A stretch of 64,000 nt of DNA from Carnobacterium gallinarum DSM 4847 (GCF_000744375.1 NZ_JQLU01000003.1:186001-250000); one strand, 5' to 3'; shown: positions 38,293 to 49,106, counted from the first letter of the stretch. Program-made: numbers and translations. Notes: a model not told the origin generated them from the letters alone.

Positions 38293-38734
38293 TATATGCT
38301 GATTAATTAGTCAATTCCACTAATTAATCTTTTCCGGCTAATTTCAAGCTCTAATAAGAAGTAGGACTTATCTGATTTATGCTATTCAAAATAAAAAACA
38401 TACGTTAAATTGCGTTAAAACGCTTTTTATTTTTTTCACAATCTAAATGTAAAAAAGTTTAAAAATGAAGCTTGTTCCTTCAAGCTTTCAAACTTTTTTT
38501 CAACAAAATCAAAAAAAAAGTTTAAAAAATAAAATTAAATGAGTTTTTCACTTAATTTTTTAATAGTTACAGGACTATTCTCAGATGATTTTAAATAAAC
38601 AATTTTTCAAGCTAAAATAAAACTGTATCCTGAAAGCAAATTTATTTTAATTTTTTTCATCACTAAGATTTCAACTGAACGATATTCATTATTTTTAAGA
38701 ACTTTTAACTCAAAAAAGGATATTTATAGAACTA
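38293..38734. other. Non-coding A/T-rich stretch with hairpins
   Basis: No gene. A small GCGTTAAAACGC hairpin with T-tract is at 38412, and a larger bidirectional one (GAAGCTTG/CAAGCTTT with AAGTTT/AAACTT) at 38453-38500. The second may end transcripts from the decayed gene on the minus strand. Confidence 0.45.
38453..38500. terminator. Hairpin with T-runs on both sides
   Basis: AAGTTTAAAAATGAAGCTTG / CAAGCTTTCAAACTTTTTTT. Works in either direction by sequence. Confidence 0.6.
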
Positions 38735-39233
38735 TCAAAAAAGAGTACGAATGCTATCTTTAGTATAATTACGTTTAATTATTGTTTCAAGTAAGAATAT
38801 ATCATTCAAATGCCGATCATGAATCAGAACTGTAACACTTTTTTCATTATCAACACTATCTTGATTTTTTCCCGAACATGGTCTAGAACCTTAATATTGT
38901 TATCCTATCCACCTGACCATCACGAACAACTGATAGGGTGTAGATAAAAAGAGCCTCATCTTCTTTTAAAATAAAGTTAAACTTTGCAGCTGAATTCAAT
39001 GTGTTTGGATTCGTCAATGTATCGGACATTAATGTATAGGTATCTAGTGAATTAGGCTTGGCAATCTTGACAATTCGTCACTAAAAACAATAGTCACGCT
39101 CTTGTGCCACTTGCTTTTTATCATGTTTTAATATTTTCTTGTTTTACTTCAGCAGAACTTAATTCAGAGGCTAAAATATAAACTCCTTCTATTTTATAAA
39201 ATAGCTTACGCCATAACAAAAACACATGTTATC
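38735..39233 (-). pseudogene. Decayed, unidentified protein gene
   Basis: Read on the minus strand, protein-like segments follow each other in different frames: LWRKLFYKIEGVYILASELSS (39233 on), VFSDELSR, IAKPNSLDTYTLMSDTL...FILKEDEALFIYTLSVVRDG to a stop at 38883, then VTVLIHDRHLNDIFLLETIIK to a stop at 38735. At least three frameshifts are needed to join them. No intact family is recognised. Confidence 0.4.
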
Positions 39234-39480
39234 AATTATCTAAAAAAGTTTACCTTCATTCATTTGTACTAACTACTAGTCTTTAAAAAAATTTTCACTT
39301 TTCATTTATCTGTTGCTATTCTGATTTAAAATATAACTATCTATTTTATTCAGAATTTTTACTAAACCATGATTTAATTGTCAGCTAAATCGGAATTTCT
39401 TAGCTTCATTGTAACAAATGCATGCAGTTATTCTATTATAATTTTGTACTTGCATTTTTTATTATATTCCTAGAATAAAT
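39234..39480. other. Gap before the rplT terminator
   Basis: About 250 A/T-rich bases. No gene, RNA or repeat recognised. Confidence 0.5.
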
Positions 39481-39515
39481 AAAAAAACCCACTCAGTAAT
39501 CGAGTGGGTTTTAAA
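39480..39515 (-). terminator. Terminator after rplT
   Basis: AAAACCCACTCGATT/ GAGTGGGTTTT stem with T7 on the minus strand. Confidence 0.9.
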
Positions 39516-39538
39516 ACATTCCTAATACAATCGTAACT

Positions 39539-39898
39539 TTATTTACCTAAAGCTGTTTTAGCTTGTTCAGTTAACGCTGTGAATGCTGCTGCATCATGTA
39601 CTGCGATATCAGCTAACATTTTACGGTTAATATCAATCTCAGCTAATTTAAGACCGTGCATTAATACACTGTAGCTCATGTTATTCATACGAGCTGCTGC
39701 GTTAATACGAGCAATCCATAATTTACGGAAATCACGTTTCTTTTGACGACGATCTCTGTAAGCATATTGATAAGATTTCATCACTTGTTGATTTGCTACT
39801 TTAAATAATTTACTTTTTGCTCCGTAATAACCTTTTGATAATTTTAAAATCTTTTTACGGCGTTTACGGGTAACTGTTCCACCTTTAACACGTGGCAT
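39539..39898 (-). CDS. rplT: Large ribosomal subunit protein bL20
   Basis: 119 residues, very basic, with the family start [25 protein letters not shown] and [15 protein letters not shown]. An assembly protein of the 50S subunit that also represses its own operon by binding the leader RNA. Last gene of infC-rpmI-rplT. Confidence 0.98.
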   Translation of the reverse strand: MPRVKGGTVTRKRRKKILKLSKGYYGAKSKLFKVANQQVMKSYQYAYRDRRQKKRDFRKLWIARINAAARMNNMSYSVLMHGLKLAEIDINRKMLADIAVHDAAAFTALTEQAKTALGK

Positions 39899-40023
39899 AG
39901 TAATTTCCTCCTTATAAGAAATTTTCTATTTTAGAAAATTCTTTTCACTAATTTTTTAATCTGCTATCCATCTTAGTACTAAGTACCGACTTCATAGCGT
40001 AAATGTGCAGCAAATGAAAAGAT

Positions 40024-40224
40024 TTATTTCATTTGTGATAATTGTTGACGAATACGTTTGAAATCGCCTTTTGAAATCATACCAGCTTTACGTAATTTAC
40101 GTTTTTGCTTTTGTGATTTATTTGCAAACATATGGCTTGTGAAAGCGTGATGACGTTTTAGTCCGCCGCCACCAGTTCTTTTAAAACGTTTAGCAGAACC
40201 ACGGTGTGTTTTTTGTTTTGGCAT
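40024..40224 (-). CDS. rpmI: Large ribosomal subunit protein bL35
   Basis: 66 residues, [23 protein letters not shown] at the start, the bL35 signature. Between infC and rplT; AAGGAGG before the ATG. Confidence 0.98.
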   Translation of the reverse strand: MPKQKTHRGSAKRFKRTGGGGLKRHHAFTSHMFANKSQKQKRKLRKAGMISKGDFKRIRQQLSQMK

Positions 40225-40254
40225 TTGTATTTCCTCCTTAAAAATCCATCGATA

Positions 40255-40776
40255 TTACTTATCATTCTTTGGTGCTAACACCAAGAACATACTACGACCA
40301 TCCATTTTAGCTTTTGATTCAACTGTTGAAATATCAGCAGTTTCGTCAGCTAATCTGTTTAAAACTTTTTGACCAATCTCTTTATGAGTAATGGCACGAC
40401 CTTTGAATCGAATTGATGCTTTAACCTTATCCCCTTTTTCAAGGAATTTACGAGCATTACGTAATTTAGTATTAAAATCATTTAAATCAATTGTTGGACT
40501 CAAACGTACTTCTTTTACATTAATGATCTTTTGGTTTTTACGGGCTTCACGTTCTTTTTTCTGTTGCTCAAAACGGAATTTACCGTAATCCATGACACGA
40601 GCAACTGGCGGTTTTGCTGTTGGTGCAACTAAGACTAAATCTAAGTTAGCTGTTTCAGCAATTTGTAAAGCTTCACTCTTTGTTTTCACTCCAAGTTGTT
40701 CTCCATCGCTACCAATCAAACGTAATTCACGAGCACGAATGCCGTCATTTACCATCATATCTTTTGCTATGGTCAT
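40255..40776 (-). CDS. infC: Translation initiation factor IF-3
   Basis: 173 residues as read from ATG 40776: N-domain ([14 protein letters not shown]), linker rich in K/E, C-domain ([30 protein letters not shown]). The start is uncertain. GGAGGTGA is just 1-3 bases from this ATG but well spaced (about 8) from an ATA codon at 40770-40768. infC is well known for rare AUU/AUA starts that allow self-control, so the real start may be ATA 40770. Confidence 0.95.
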   Translation of the reverse strand: MTIAKDMMVNDGIRARELRLIGSDGEQLGVKTKSEALQIAETANLDLVLVAPTAKPPVARVMDYGKFRFEQQKKEREARKNQKIINVKEVRLSPTIDLNDFNTKLRNARKFLEKGDKVKASIRFKGRAITHKEIGQKVLNRLADETADISTVESKAKMDGRSMFLVLAPKNDK

Positions 40777-40953
40777 TCACCTCCATTAATTTCAGAGAAA
40801 GTACAGCAGAAAAATAGACGAGTTCTACTGAACCCGCCTATAAATATCCGAACTTATACGTTAAAATATAAGTATTCATCGTTTATATTATCTAGCCCAG
40901 CAACATAGGGTTACTAAGGCGAGAAGCGGGTGCTCCTGCTTTATTTTCTCAAC
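40777..40953 (-). ncRNA. L20-type leader RNA of the infC operon
   Basis: The minus strand has GCAGGAGCACCCGCTTCTCGCC and TTGCTGGGCTA, followed further on by GGCGGGTTCAGTAGAAC, which can pair with the first part. This is the layout of the L20 leader in Firmicutes, where bL20 binding causes early termination. Exact ends are set from the promoter and the infC start. Confidence 0.75.
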
Positions 40954-40959
40954 TTTTAA

Positions 40960-40988
40960 ATAATACCATGATTTCATCATTGTGTCAA
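40960..40988 (-). promoter_or_regulatory. Promoter of the infC operon
   Basis: TTGACA (40988-40983), exact 17-base spacer, TATTAT (40965-40960), minus strand. One of the best promoters in the window. Confidence 0.85.
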
Positions 40989-41005
40989 ACTATTTTATAT
41001 AATTT

Positions 41006-42406
41006 TTAGCGAGTACTTCCTTTGCTGAAATATTGCGTCCCTGCTTGCATCGGTGTTCCAAACAATTCGCTGATTGTAACAAATTTATATCCTCTAGCGG
41101 TTAACTCTTTTAAAATTCGATCTAAAGCATCTGCAGTCGCAGGTTGAATATCATGCATCAATACAATTGAACCAACCCCTGAACTTCTCATCACTTCTTG
41201 ATAAACAGCCTCAGAATTCTTTGTTTTCCAATCTAGCGTATCCACTGACCATTCCACAATTGGCATTTTTACATCTTTAGTCAGGCCTTTAATTGAACCA
41301 TAAGGTGGACGCATAAACTGAACTGGATACCCAGTTGCATCTAAAACAGCTTTATTGGTTTTATTAATTTGGTCTAGTGCTGCTGCTTTAGGTAACGAAG
41401 CTAAATCAGGGTGACTCCAACTGTGGTTGCCAATCTCATGACCACCAGCAATTTCTTGTTGTAACAAATTAGGATAAGCCGACGCATTTTTCCCTAAAAT
41501 GAAAAAGGTTGCTTTTGCATTGTATTTTGCCAAAGTCGCTAAGATTTTTGGCGTTAATGCTGGATCAGGTCCATCATCAAAAGTTAAAGCAATGACTTTT
41601 CCTTCAACAGGTGCAATGGCTTGTTGTTCTCTAATTCTTTTTAGACGTTCTTCTTCTTGCTGACGCTCAAGCTCTTCTTGTTGAATTTCAGCTGCTACTT
41701 TTTGATTTAATTCCGGAGTCATATACTCCGTTTTTAAGCTCCGTCGCAACTCGTTCTTAGTTAGTCCTATTTTAACCGTTCCCTGACTTGACGCAAACTG
41801 AAAGAGAATTTCTTGGTTCGATACTTGGTAATGAGTTGTTTCTTCATTTACTTGTTGAGTTAATTGTTGACGTATTTCTGTTTTAATCGTATCAGGAAAA
41901 TAAGTATCTGTTTTAATTTTTTCAGTTAATCGTTCACTTAATTGATTGATTCCATGTTGTGGATCAGTGAATAGTTCTGCTAAAGTTAAATTATTCCCTG
42001 TTTGGGAAGAGATTGTTTCAAATTCTGTTTGTTTAAATGGAAGACGTGCAAATGATACTGGAAAAACAGCTAAATTAGGCATTAATTGTTCTTTAATTTG
42101 GTAGGTGGTTGTTCCTGTTGATGTAACATCTTTTCCCCAATCAATTAAGTAGCCTTTTAATTCTGGTAAATAATTTTTTAATACCCTACCTGCTTTAATT
42201 TCTGCAACTCTTCTTTGAATGTAGTCTTGAATTTGATTTTTTGAAACCAAATCTTTTGTATTGTTTATATAGTAAAAAGCCATTCCGGATTCAGTATAAG
42301 CTGTCCTTTGATATAAATTTTCTTCCGCTTGAATTTGATTTTTTGTAAAAAAAAGGAAACTACCAACACTTATACCCACAAGTATACAAACTTTTAACAA
42401 CTTCAC
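41006..42406 (-). CDS. Peptidoglycan N-acetylglucosamine deacetylase (PgdA-like)
   Basis: 466 residues, close in length to pneumococcal PgdA. One N-terminal membrane anchor (about 7-22), an outside N-terminal domain, and a C-terminal NodB deacetylase: TFDDGPD (metal/base), HEIGNHSWSHPDL (metal histidines), RPPYG, WSVDTLDWKT and IVLMHD. PgdA removes acetyl groups from GlcNAc in the wall and gives lysozyme resistance. Monocistronic. Confidence 0.88.
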   Translation of the reverse strand: MKLLKVCILVGISVGSFLFFTKNQIQAEENLYQRTAYTESGMAFYYINNTKDLVSKNQIQDYIQRRVAEIKAGRVLKNYLPELKGYLIDWGKDVTSTGTTTYQIKEQLMPNLAVFPVSFARLPFKQTEFETISSQTGNNLTLAELFTDPQHGINQLSERLTEKIKTDTYFPDTIKTEIRQQLTQQVNEETTHYQVSNQEILFQFASSQGTVKIGLTKNELRRSLKTEYMTPELNQKVAAEIQQEELERQQEEERLKRIREQQAIAPVEGKVIALTFDDGPDPALTPKILATLAKYNAKATFFILGKNASAYPNLLQQEIAGGHEIGNHSWSHPDLASLPKAAALDQINKTNKAVLDATGYPVQFMRPPYGSIKGLTKDVKMPIVEWSVDTLDWKTKNSEAVYQEVMRSSGVGSIVLMHDIQPATADALDRILKELTARGYKFVTISELFGTPMQAGTQYFSKGSTR

Positions 42407-43008
42407 TATACTTCACTCCAATTTCTTATAGTACTAATTCCATTTATTTATAGTAACTTCCAACAGTTATAATTGTAACATTTCTGTAATATACATTACA
42501 ATAATAAAAACTTTAAGAATTCATTATATTTTATTAAACCTATATCCTCCTACAAAAAACCGAACGAAAACATAGAATAGCCTTATTTCTGGCTCTATCA
42601 ATTTATCTTATAACTATTTATTATCGCCCAAACACATTACTAAATATTAGCTTGTTCCTATGTAAATCATTACTTGAATATCTGGTCAAGTGTCGCTAGA
42701 AAGATAAACTGATTCACCAATCGCTTTATTTCTAAAGATTCTACTCCTCTTAGAAAAATTGAATATACAGTCTAAATGAAATCCTGCTACTATCTACACG
42801 ATTATTCAAATCTCATTATTAAAAAGCCAGAAAGACACGAAAATCGTCTTTCTGGCTTTTTAAATGACTAGTTCATTATATGATAGGCATCGCTATAATT
42901 TTTCTTACTCCACTGCATTCACGATAAAATTGAATCAACGCAATGATGAAAACTAAGTTTTTATGAAGGATAACGTCACCTCGACTGTCCTTCCTTGCAC
43001 TATTCAGA
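42407..43008. other. 600-base gap between the deacetylase and thrS
   Basis: Contains a strong bidirectional terminator at 42821-42861. Apart from it no gene or RNA was recognised. Confidence 0.5.
42821..42861. terminator. Bidirectional terminator hairpin
   Basis: AAAAGCCAGAAAGAC pairs with GTCTTTCTGGCTTTT (15 bp), with A and T runs on both sides. No clear gene next to it on the plus strand. Confidence 0.8.
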
Positions 43009-43047
43009 AAAGGGGAACTAATTGAGTTCCCTCATTAGTTCCCCTTC
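43009..43047 (-). terminator. Terminator of thrS
   Basis: AAGGGGAACTAAT pairs with ATTAGTTCCCCTT. The T-tract on the minus strand is short (TTTTC). Confidence 0.7.
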
Positions 43048-43060
43048 CTATAAATAAATT

Positions 43061-44998
43061 TTATTTACTAAAATTCTTGATTTCAGCGACAACTGCATCT
43101 AAGAACATATTGAATTCTTCAGTAGTTGTTTCTTTTTCACCATATTTACGAATCGTTACAGTCGCTTCTTCGACTTCTTTATCCCCAACCACTAATTGAT
43201 AAGGAATTTTTTGCATTTGAGAAGCACGGATTTTGTAGCCCATTTTTTCGTTACGATCATCTACTTCTACACGCATGCCCATTTCAGTCATACGTTCTTT
43301 TAGTTCATAAGCGTAATCCGCATGTAAATCCATATTCACTGGAATAATTGTTGCTTGAACAGGAGCTAACCACGTTGGAAATGCACCTTTGTATTCTTCA
43401 GTCAAATACGCTACAAAACGTTCCATTGTTGAAACAATACCGCGGTGAATAACAACTGGACGATGAGTATTTTCACCATCTTCACCTACATATGTCAAAT
43501 CAAAACGTTCTGGTAATAGGAAATCTAATTGGATTGTTGATAATGTTTCTTCAATACCTAACGCAGTTTTTACTTGTACATCGACTTTAGGACCGTAGAA
43601 AGCTGCTTCCCCAACAGCTTCAAAATACTCAAGTCCCATTTCATCCATAGCGGCTTTTAGCATTTCTTGAGCTTTTTCCCACATTGCATCATCATCAAAG
43701 TATTTATCTTTATTTGCAGGATCACGGTAGCTTAGACGGAAACGATAATCAGTAATATCGAAATCATCATAGACTGCTAGCATTAATTCCATAGTTCGTT
43801 TGAATTCATCCTGAATTTGATCTGGACGGACAAATGTATGACCATCATTTAAGGTCATTTCACGAACACGTTGTAAACCTGAAAGGGCTCCACTCTTTTC
43901 ATAACGGTGCATCATGCCTAATTCGGCAATACGGATTGGCAATTCACGGTAACTATGGATATCATTTTTATATACCATCATATGATGTGGACAGTTCATT
44001 GGACGTAAAACTAACATTTCACCGTCACCCATATCCATTGGTGGGAACATATCATCATGGTAATGATCCCAGTGACCAGATGTTTTATATAAATCAACAT
44101 TTGCCATAATTGGCGTGTACACATGTTGGTAACCTAAACTGACTTCACGGTCAACAATATAACGTTCGATAACACGACGGATTGTTGCTCCTCTTGGTAA
44201 CCAGAATGGTAAACCAGATCCAACTTCTGGAGCAATCATAAATAAATCAAGTTCTTTACCTAATTTACGGTGATCACGAAGTTTAGCTTCTTCACGCATT
44301 TTGATAAATTCTTTTAATTCTTTTTTATCAAAAAAGGCTGTTCCATAAATACGTTGCATCATTTTGTTATTTGAATCGCCACGCCAGTAAGCGCCAGCTA
44401 GTGACAATAGTTTGAAGACTTGAATGCGACCAGTTGAAGGAACATGAACTCCACGACAAAGATCAACAAAATCGCCTTGATCGTAAACGGTAATTGTTTC
44501 ATTTTCTGGTAATGCCGTAATTAATTCAACTTTGTAAGGATCATCTTTGAATAAATCTAAAGCTTCTCCGCGGCTAACTTCTTTACGTACGATTGGGTTA
44601 TTTTCTTTAACAATTTTCATCATTTCAGCTTCGATTTTTGGTAAATCTTCTTCTGTAATTGGTGTTTCTGTATCTGTATCATAGTAGAAACCATTATCAA
44701 TTGCTGGACCAACGCCAAAGTGAATATCTGGATACAAACGACGTAGGGCATTAGCCATTAAATGAGCTGATGAATGACGAATGATTTGTAATGCATCTTC
44801 ATGATCTGGTGTGATAATTTCAATAGAGCCATCTGCTTCTAACGGACGAACTAAGTCCACCAATTCTCCATTGAATTTTCCGGCTAAAGCTTTTTTAGCT
44901 AAACCGTTACTGATGCTTTTTGCAATGTCTAACGTTGATGAACCGACAGGAAATTCTTTTACTGCGCCATCAGGAAATGTAATTTTAATTTCTGACAT
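43061..44998 (-). CDS. thrS: Threonine--tRNA ligase
   Basis: Class II synthetase, 645 residues: N-terminal TGS domain, editing domain with [11 protein letters not shown] and [10 protein letters not shown], catalytic core (motif 2 [18 protein letters not shown]; zinc ligand C in MNCPHH), C-terminal anticodon-binding domain. It charges tRNA(Thr) and clears Ser. Controlled by the T-box upstream. Confidence 0.98.
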   Translation of the reverse strand: MSEIKITFPDGAVKEFPVGSSTLDIAKSISNGLAKKALAGKFNGELVDLVRPLEADGSIEIITPDHEDALQIIRHSSAHLMANALRRLYPDIHFGVGPAIDNGFYYDTDTETPITEEDLPKIEAEMMKIVKENNPIVRKEVSRGEALDLFKDDPYKVELITALPENETITVYDQGDFVDLCRGVHVPSTGRIQVFKLLSLAGAYWRGDSNNKMMQRIYGTAFFDKKELKEFIKMREEAKLRDHRKLGKELDLFMIAPEVGSGLPFWLPRGATIRRVIERYIVDREVSLGYQHVYTPIMANVDLYKTSGHWDHYHDDMFPPMDMGDGEMLVLRPMNCPHHMMVYKNDIHSYRELPIRIAELGMMHRYEKSGALSGLQRVREMTLNDGHTFVRPDQIQDEFKRTMELMLAVYDDFDITDYRFRLSYRDPANKDKYFDDDAMWEKAQEMLKAAMDEMGLEYFEAVGEAAFYGPKVDVQVKTALGIEETLSTIQLDFLLPERFDLTYVGEDGENTHRPVVIHRGIVSTMERFVAYLTEEYKGAFPTWLAPVQATIIPVNMDLHADYAYELKERMTEMGMRVEVDDRNEKMGYKIRASQMQKIPYQLVVGDKEVEEATVTIRKYGEKETTTEEFNMFLDAVVAEIKNFSK

Positions 44999-45059
44999 TT
45001 TTTATTCCTCCAATTTTTTATGTTTGTTGATTAAATGATAAGTTAGATACGCCACTAAA

Positions 45060-45338
45060 TTCCCCATAAAAAAAGTCCCTTTTATAAGTCAAATAAACTT
45101 ATAAAAGGGACGAAAATTTCGTGGTTCCACCCAAATTTCAAACCTACTATCACTAGTAAATTCTCTCTAGGCTGGATAACGTCAGCAAAACGGTCAACTG
45201 CTAATTCAATAAATGGTTCACAGCAACACTTGAAAGTGGTCAAAATCAGCTCATAAATAGAATACTTGCAGCAACTGTATTCCTCTCTAATAAATAGAAT
45301 TCTAATTTTGGTATCTTTCTCATTGATTTAATCTATTG
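45060..45338 (-). ncRNA. T-box riboswitch, threonine
   Basis: The T-box core GGGTGGAACCACG is on the minus strand at 45132-45120. Then comes the terminator stem GTCCC...ATAAG (45111-45098 with 45088-45075) and T7. In stem I, ACC at 45312-45310 is the specifier (threonine), in the context GATACCAAAA. Uncharged tRNA(Thr) would favour the antiterminator and thrS expression. Direct placement before thrS supports it. Confidence 0.93.
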
Positions 45339-45343
45339 GTATT

Positions 45344-45372
45344 ATTAAACCACTTTTCTTTGTGAAATTCAA
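45344..45372 (-). promoter_or_regulatory. Promoter of the thrS T-box
   Basis: TTGAAT (45372-45367), 17 bases, TTTAAT (45349-45344), minus strand, just after the dnaI stop. Confidence 0.6.
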
Positions 45373-45390
45373 GTTTTAAATTTCATTCTG

Positions 45391-46317
45391 TTAATAATTA
45401 CGACGATTTTTCCCCGTCATATTGATTTCTTTACTTAAATAGCGAATTCGTTCCATAATTCGTTTGGCTTTCAAGGGTTCATCTTCTCCCCGTTGACTCG
45501 TTCGTAAATGTTCATTTTCTAAATTCTTCATGTCAAAATTAGATGAAAAGAAAGTCGGCAGTTGTTCTTGCATTCGATATTGTAAAATAACCCCTAAAAC
45601 ATCATCACGAATCCAGCTAGACATCGAATCTGCCCCAATATCATCTAGCATTAAAATTGCTGATTTTTTAATCGTATCTAATTTTTCACTCATATCGTTT
45701 TTCCCAATAGATTGTTTCATTTCTACTGCAAATGAAGGAAAGTGCAGCAAGGTTGTTGTATAGCCATTTTTAGCTAAGTCATGGGCGATTGCACCTAATA
45801 AATACGTTTTCCCAACACCAAATGAACCTTGTAAATACAACCCTTTATGGAATCCCTTAGGATCTTTTAAGAAAGAATCGATAAAATCTAAAGCTTCTGA
45901 TAACGCTTCACGGCGTTCATCTGTCATTTGGAAATTAGCTAATGTAGCAGTACGAACATCTTTTGGCATATCCATTGAATTCACTCGACGTCTAATTTCA
46001 TATTCCTTCTGCTTAGCAATTAATTCTGCAGTAGGAACATAGGTTACATCAATAACGTGAAAATTCATAAATAAGGTTGGGCGATAACCTGGCGCTAACA
46101 TCCCTTGATTTTGTTCAAACTTTTTCTTTTCTTGTACAAATTCATATAGTTTTGCATAACTTTTTTCAATCTGACTATCGGTTAATTTCTCACGATTTTC
46201 AGCAATAAAGGCCGATACATCTGGATCTTTCAAGACTTCTTGAATCAAACTTTCATATTGTGAAGTTAAATTACGCTCTTTAATAATTTTAGTTAGACCT
46301 TTTCCCATATCTTCCAT
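45391..46317 (-). CDS. dnaI: Helicase loader DnaI
   Basis: 308 residues: N-terminal helicase-binding domain, C-terminal AAA+ ATPase with Walker A GSFGVGKT and Walker B LMLDDIGAD. Loads the replicative helicase with DnaB. Start overlaps the dnaB stop (TAATG); GGAAGGTGA is upstream. Confidence 0.95.
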   Translation of the reverse strand: MEDMGKGLTKIIKERNLTSQYESLIQEVLKDPDVSAFIAENREKLTDSQIEKSYAKLYEFVQEKKKFEQNQGMLAPGYRPTLFMNFHVIDVTYVPTAELIAKQKEYEIRRRVNSMDMPKDVRTATLANFQMTDERREALSEALDFIDSFLKDPKGFHKGLYLQGSFGVGKTYLLGAIAHDLAKNGYTTTLLHFPSFAVEMKQSIGKNDMSEKLDTIKKSAILMLDDIGADSMSSWIRDDVLGVILQYRMQEQLPTFFSSNFDMKNLENEHLRTSQRGEDEPLKAKRIMERIRYLSKEINMTGKNRRNY

Positions 46318-47780
46318 TAGTTGTCACCTTCCTTTCCTACATTTTGAATACGGGCAATACGTTCCATAAAGGCTTTTTGATCTGCCTCGCTCATTGGTTT
46401 TTCCTCAGGAACGACCTGATTTTCTTTCGCCCATTCTGGCAAACTTTCTTGACGATTCCGTTGATTAGTTGAACTACCATTGTTGTATTGAGCTGCCTTT
46501 GGACGTGAATAAGACGCTTTTTGTTCCTCACGTTTTTGTTTTTTTGCTTCATTTTCACGATATAAATCTTTAACTTTTTTGATGGCTGCTTCTGGAGACG
46601 TAACTTTTGCTTGGCTCCAATCATTTGCGATACTATCCGCTAAATTCTGAGTTAATGTTGGATTTCCTCTAGCTACTAAAACATAATGAATCAAGATATT
46701 AATCACTGATTTTGGCAAATTTGATTGACGAATCAGGTTCTCAACTGCCCACTCTTCATTACGTGCAACATAACCGCCCTTTTGTTTTTTTATACTAGCA
46801 ATAAAATCAAATGGTGTGATGGCTTCACTTGTTTCAATCAAAGCAATATCGGCATCAGAGAATCCTTGATGACGCAAATCATTTTTCCTAAATTGTTTTT
46901 TATTTTGTTCACTAGAAATATCTTTTGCTACAACTTCCTTAACTTCAATTGGTTGCTTTTGATCCTGATGATAACTAGCATATACGAGTTGTTTTAGTTT
47001 CTTTTCATCCACCATTCCTGTATCAATATCACAAGCTTGCAGAACTAATTTTTGCATTTCTAACTCATCAATCCCATACATTGTATGCAATACTAGCATT
47101 ACTTTTTCGATATCAGCTGTAATGGATGAACGTTTAATGTATTGACTAGACAGTCCCGCATAGAAAAATTTCAAATCAAAGGTCTTTGTATCTAATTGAA
47201 TTCCTGCAACTTCTTGATTGACACCGATAATTGCTGTATTTTCTTTGAGTAGAGTGCGTTCCTCTTCAAGTCGTTGTTCATCAAAGCTAAAGACATCTAA
47301 GAAATTTTTTGTGACTTCTTGATACTCTATTAAATCAATTGGTGACACTGTAAATCGTTGACGTAAATTTTTATATTTTCGTTTGCCAACTGTTTCTAAT
47401 AATAATAAACTCAAGAGATCATCATTGAAGAATCGTTCTACCGATAAGGGTGATTTTAATTCATAAAGAAATAATTTATCTGATTCTTTTTTTAAATAAG
47501 TTTTTAACAGACCTAAAGCTTCTAGCTTAATTCTCGCTTGATAAAGCTCTGGAATGCCAATATTGAGAATGGACAACAACTCAGAATGAAGAATTCCATC
47601 ACTCCAATACGTTTCTTCACCAACCTCAGACCACAATGTCATATATAAACTATACGCCGTTGCCCCTGTTAATGGTTGGTATAAAAAGGTGAGAATCTTT
47701 TGATCAGCATCCGTTAGCATTGTACTTTGTTTTACTTTAAACCCATCTTTAGGACTTATACTTTTCCAAGGATAGTTCAT
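46317..47780 (-). CDS. dnaB: Replication initiation/membrane attachment protein DnaB (Bacillus type)
   Basis: 487 residues of the Firmicute DnaB (not the helicase), acting with DnaD and DnaI at oriC and restart sites. It has the N-terminal winged-helix region (LTFLYQPLTGATAYSLYMTLW), and the DnaB/DnaD C-terminal helical repeat (AVENLIRQSNLPKSVINILIHYVL) followed by a basic disordered tail. ATG 47780 fits AAGGTG better than 47786. Confidence 0.93.
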   Translation of the reverse strand: MNYPWKSISPKDGFKVKQSTMLTDADQKILTFLYQPLTGATAYSLYMTLWSEVGEETYWSDGILHSELLSILNIGIPELYQARIKLEALGLLKTYLKKESDKLFLYELKSPLSVERFFNDDLLSLLLLETVGKRKYKNLRQRFTVSPIDLIEYQEVTKNFLDVFSFDEQRLEEERTLLKENTAIIGVNQEVAGIQLDTKTFDLKFFYAGLSSQYIKRSSITADIEKVMLVLHTMYGIDELEMQKLVLQACDIDTGMVDEKKLKQLVYASYHQDQKQPIEVKEVVAKDISSEQNKKQFRKNDLRHQGFSDADIALIETSEAITPFDFIASIKKQKGGYVARNEEWAVENLIRQSNLPKSVINILIHYVLVARGNPTLTQNLADSIANDWSQAKVTSPEAAIKKVKDLYRENEAKKQKREEQKASYSRPKAAQYNNGSSTNQRNRQESLPEWAKENQVVPEEKPMSEADQKAFMERIARIQNVGKEGDN

Positions 47781-47802
47781 AGTCATTCACACCTTTCTTT
47801 GA

Positions 47803-48261
47803 TTATTTTTCTTTATCTTTTAACTTTTGTAATTCCTTTAAAAAGAAATCCATATCTTTAAATTCACGATATACACTCGCAAAGCGAATATAGGCGACTT
47901 CATCAACTTCAGCCAATCGCTGCATAATATACTCACCAATTAAAGTTGTTGAAACTTCACTTTCGCCTAAACTGCGAACTTTATTCTCAACTTCATCAAC
48001 CATCCGCTCTACTTGTTCCATTGCGACAGGTCTTTTTTCACAAGAACGAATCAATCCACGTAGAAGTTTTTCACGATTAAATTCTTCTCTTGTTCCATTT
48101 TTCTTCACAACTAACAACGGAGATTGTTCAATTCTTTCAAATGTTGTAAAACGAAAACTACAGGCTTCACACTCGCGCCTTCTTCGGATAGCTCGTCCAT
48201 CATCAGCTGGGCGACTATCCACTACTCTAGAACCATTATTTTGGCAGCTTGGACATTGCAT
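47803..48261 (-). CDS. nrdR: Transcriptional repressor NrdR
   Basis: 152 residues: zinc ribbon (CPSCQ, CEAC) and ATP-cone ([21 protein letters not shown]). It senses ATP/dATP and represses ribonucleotide reductase genes, here probably nrdD-nrdG. Starts at 48270 and 48267 are open, but AAAAGGA best fits ATG 48261 (MQCPSCQ). Confidence 0.95.
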   Translation of the reverse strand: MQCPSCQNNGSRVVDSRPADDGRAIRRRRECEACSFRFTTFERIEQSPLLVVKKNGTREEFNREKLLRGLIRSCEKRPVAMEQVERMVDEVENKVRSLGESEVSTTLIGEYIMQRLAEVDEVAYIRFASVYREFKDMDFFLKELQKLKDKEK

Positions 48262-48445
48262 TTTCATCATCCTTTTTTATATTCTATCTAATTTTTTGTT
48301 ATTTTATGTTTTAATGGTGCTTTAATGAATTCATTTATCAAGACCTATTCTATTTTCAAAATAGGCACACGATCTCTAGTTTAACTTATTTTCTACATTG
48401 ATTATAACATAGCTGTCTATAGTGTGAAAAGCCTTATAGAAACAA

Positions 48446-48492
48446 GAAAAAACTTTCTAACTAGTCTTTATCACTAGTTAGAAAGTTTTTTT
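48446..48492 (-). terminator. Terminator overlapping the coaE stop codon
   Basis: AAACTTTCTAACTAGT pairs with ACTAGTTAGAAAGTTT (16 bp, 7-base loop); T6 follows on the minus strand. One arm encodes the last coaE codons. Shows the coaE transcript ends here, with nrdR starting its own unit. Confidence 0.85.
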
Positions 48493-49075
48493 GATTTAAC
48501 CAATCATCTACTTGTTTTTTCGTATTTTCTGGCGTACCACTATTGTCTATTATCGTATCGGCTAATGCCATTTTTTTTTCAATTGGCATTTGGGAGTCCA
48601 TTCGTTGCAAGGCCTCTTCTTTAGTAATTCCATCCCGTTTCATTAAACGCTCTAGTTGCAACTCTTCTGGAATTCCTACAACCATAACTTCATCCATCAT
48701 TTCTTGATAATTGGCTTCATACAGTAACGGAATATCCATCACTACTAAATCTGCTCCACTTTGAATAGCTAAGTCTTTCTGCTTCGCAATCCAAGCACGA
48801 ATATAAGGTTTTAATAGTTCATTTAGCTTGACCCGTTTGGCTTTATCTTCAAAGATAATCTTCCCTAAAGCCTTTCGATTCAATTGTCCATCTGCTTGTA
48901 AAATCAGTGGCCCAAAAAAATCAGCAATCGCTTGAAGACCTGGGGTATTTAATTCAACAACTGCTCGCGCACCCACATCTGCATCAACAATCGGAAAACC
49001 ATACTCTTTAAATAACTGACTGACTGTTGATTTCCCTGTTGCAATGCTACCTGTTAGGCCTAAAATATAGGTCAT
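48461..49075 (-). CDS. coaE: Dephospho-CoA kinase
   Basis: 204 residues; last step of CoA synthesis, phosphorylating the ribose 3'-OH. P-loop GLTGSIATGKST, DADVGAR, and lid-type region RLMKRDGITKEEALQRMDSQ. 31 bases after mutM. Confidence 0.96.
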   Translation of the reverse strand: MTYILGLTGSIATGKSTVSQLFKEYGFPIVDADVGARAVVELNTPGLQAIADFFGPLILQADGQLNRKALGKIIFEDKAKRVKLNELLKPYIRAWIAKQKDLAIQSGADLVVMDIPLLYEANYQEMMDEVMVVGIPEELQLERLMKRDGITKEEALQRMDSQMPIEKKMALADTIIDNSGTPENTKKQVDDWLNQKNFLTSDKD

Positions 49076-49106
49076 CCTGTTTCCTCATTTCAATCTAAGT
49101 CTTTAA

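Noticed and set aside
43834-44109. 91-codon plus-strand frame opposite thrS
   Set aside because: Shadow of a highly conserved gene; no start signal.
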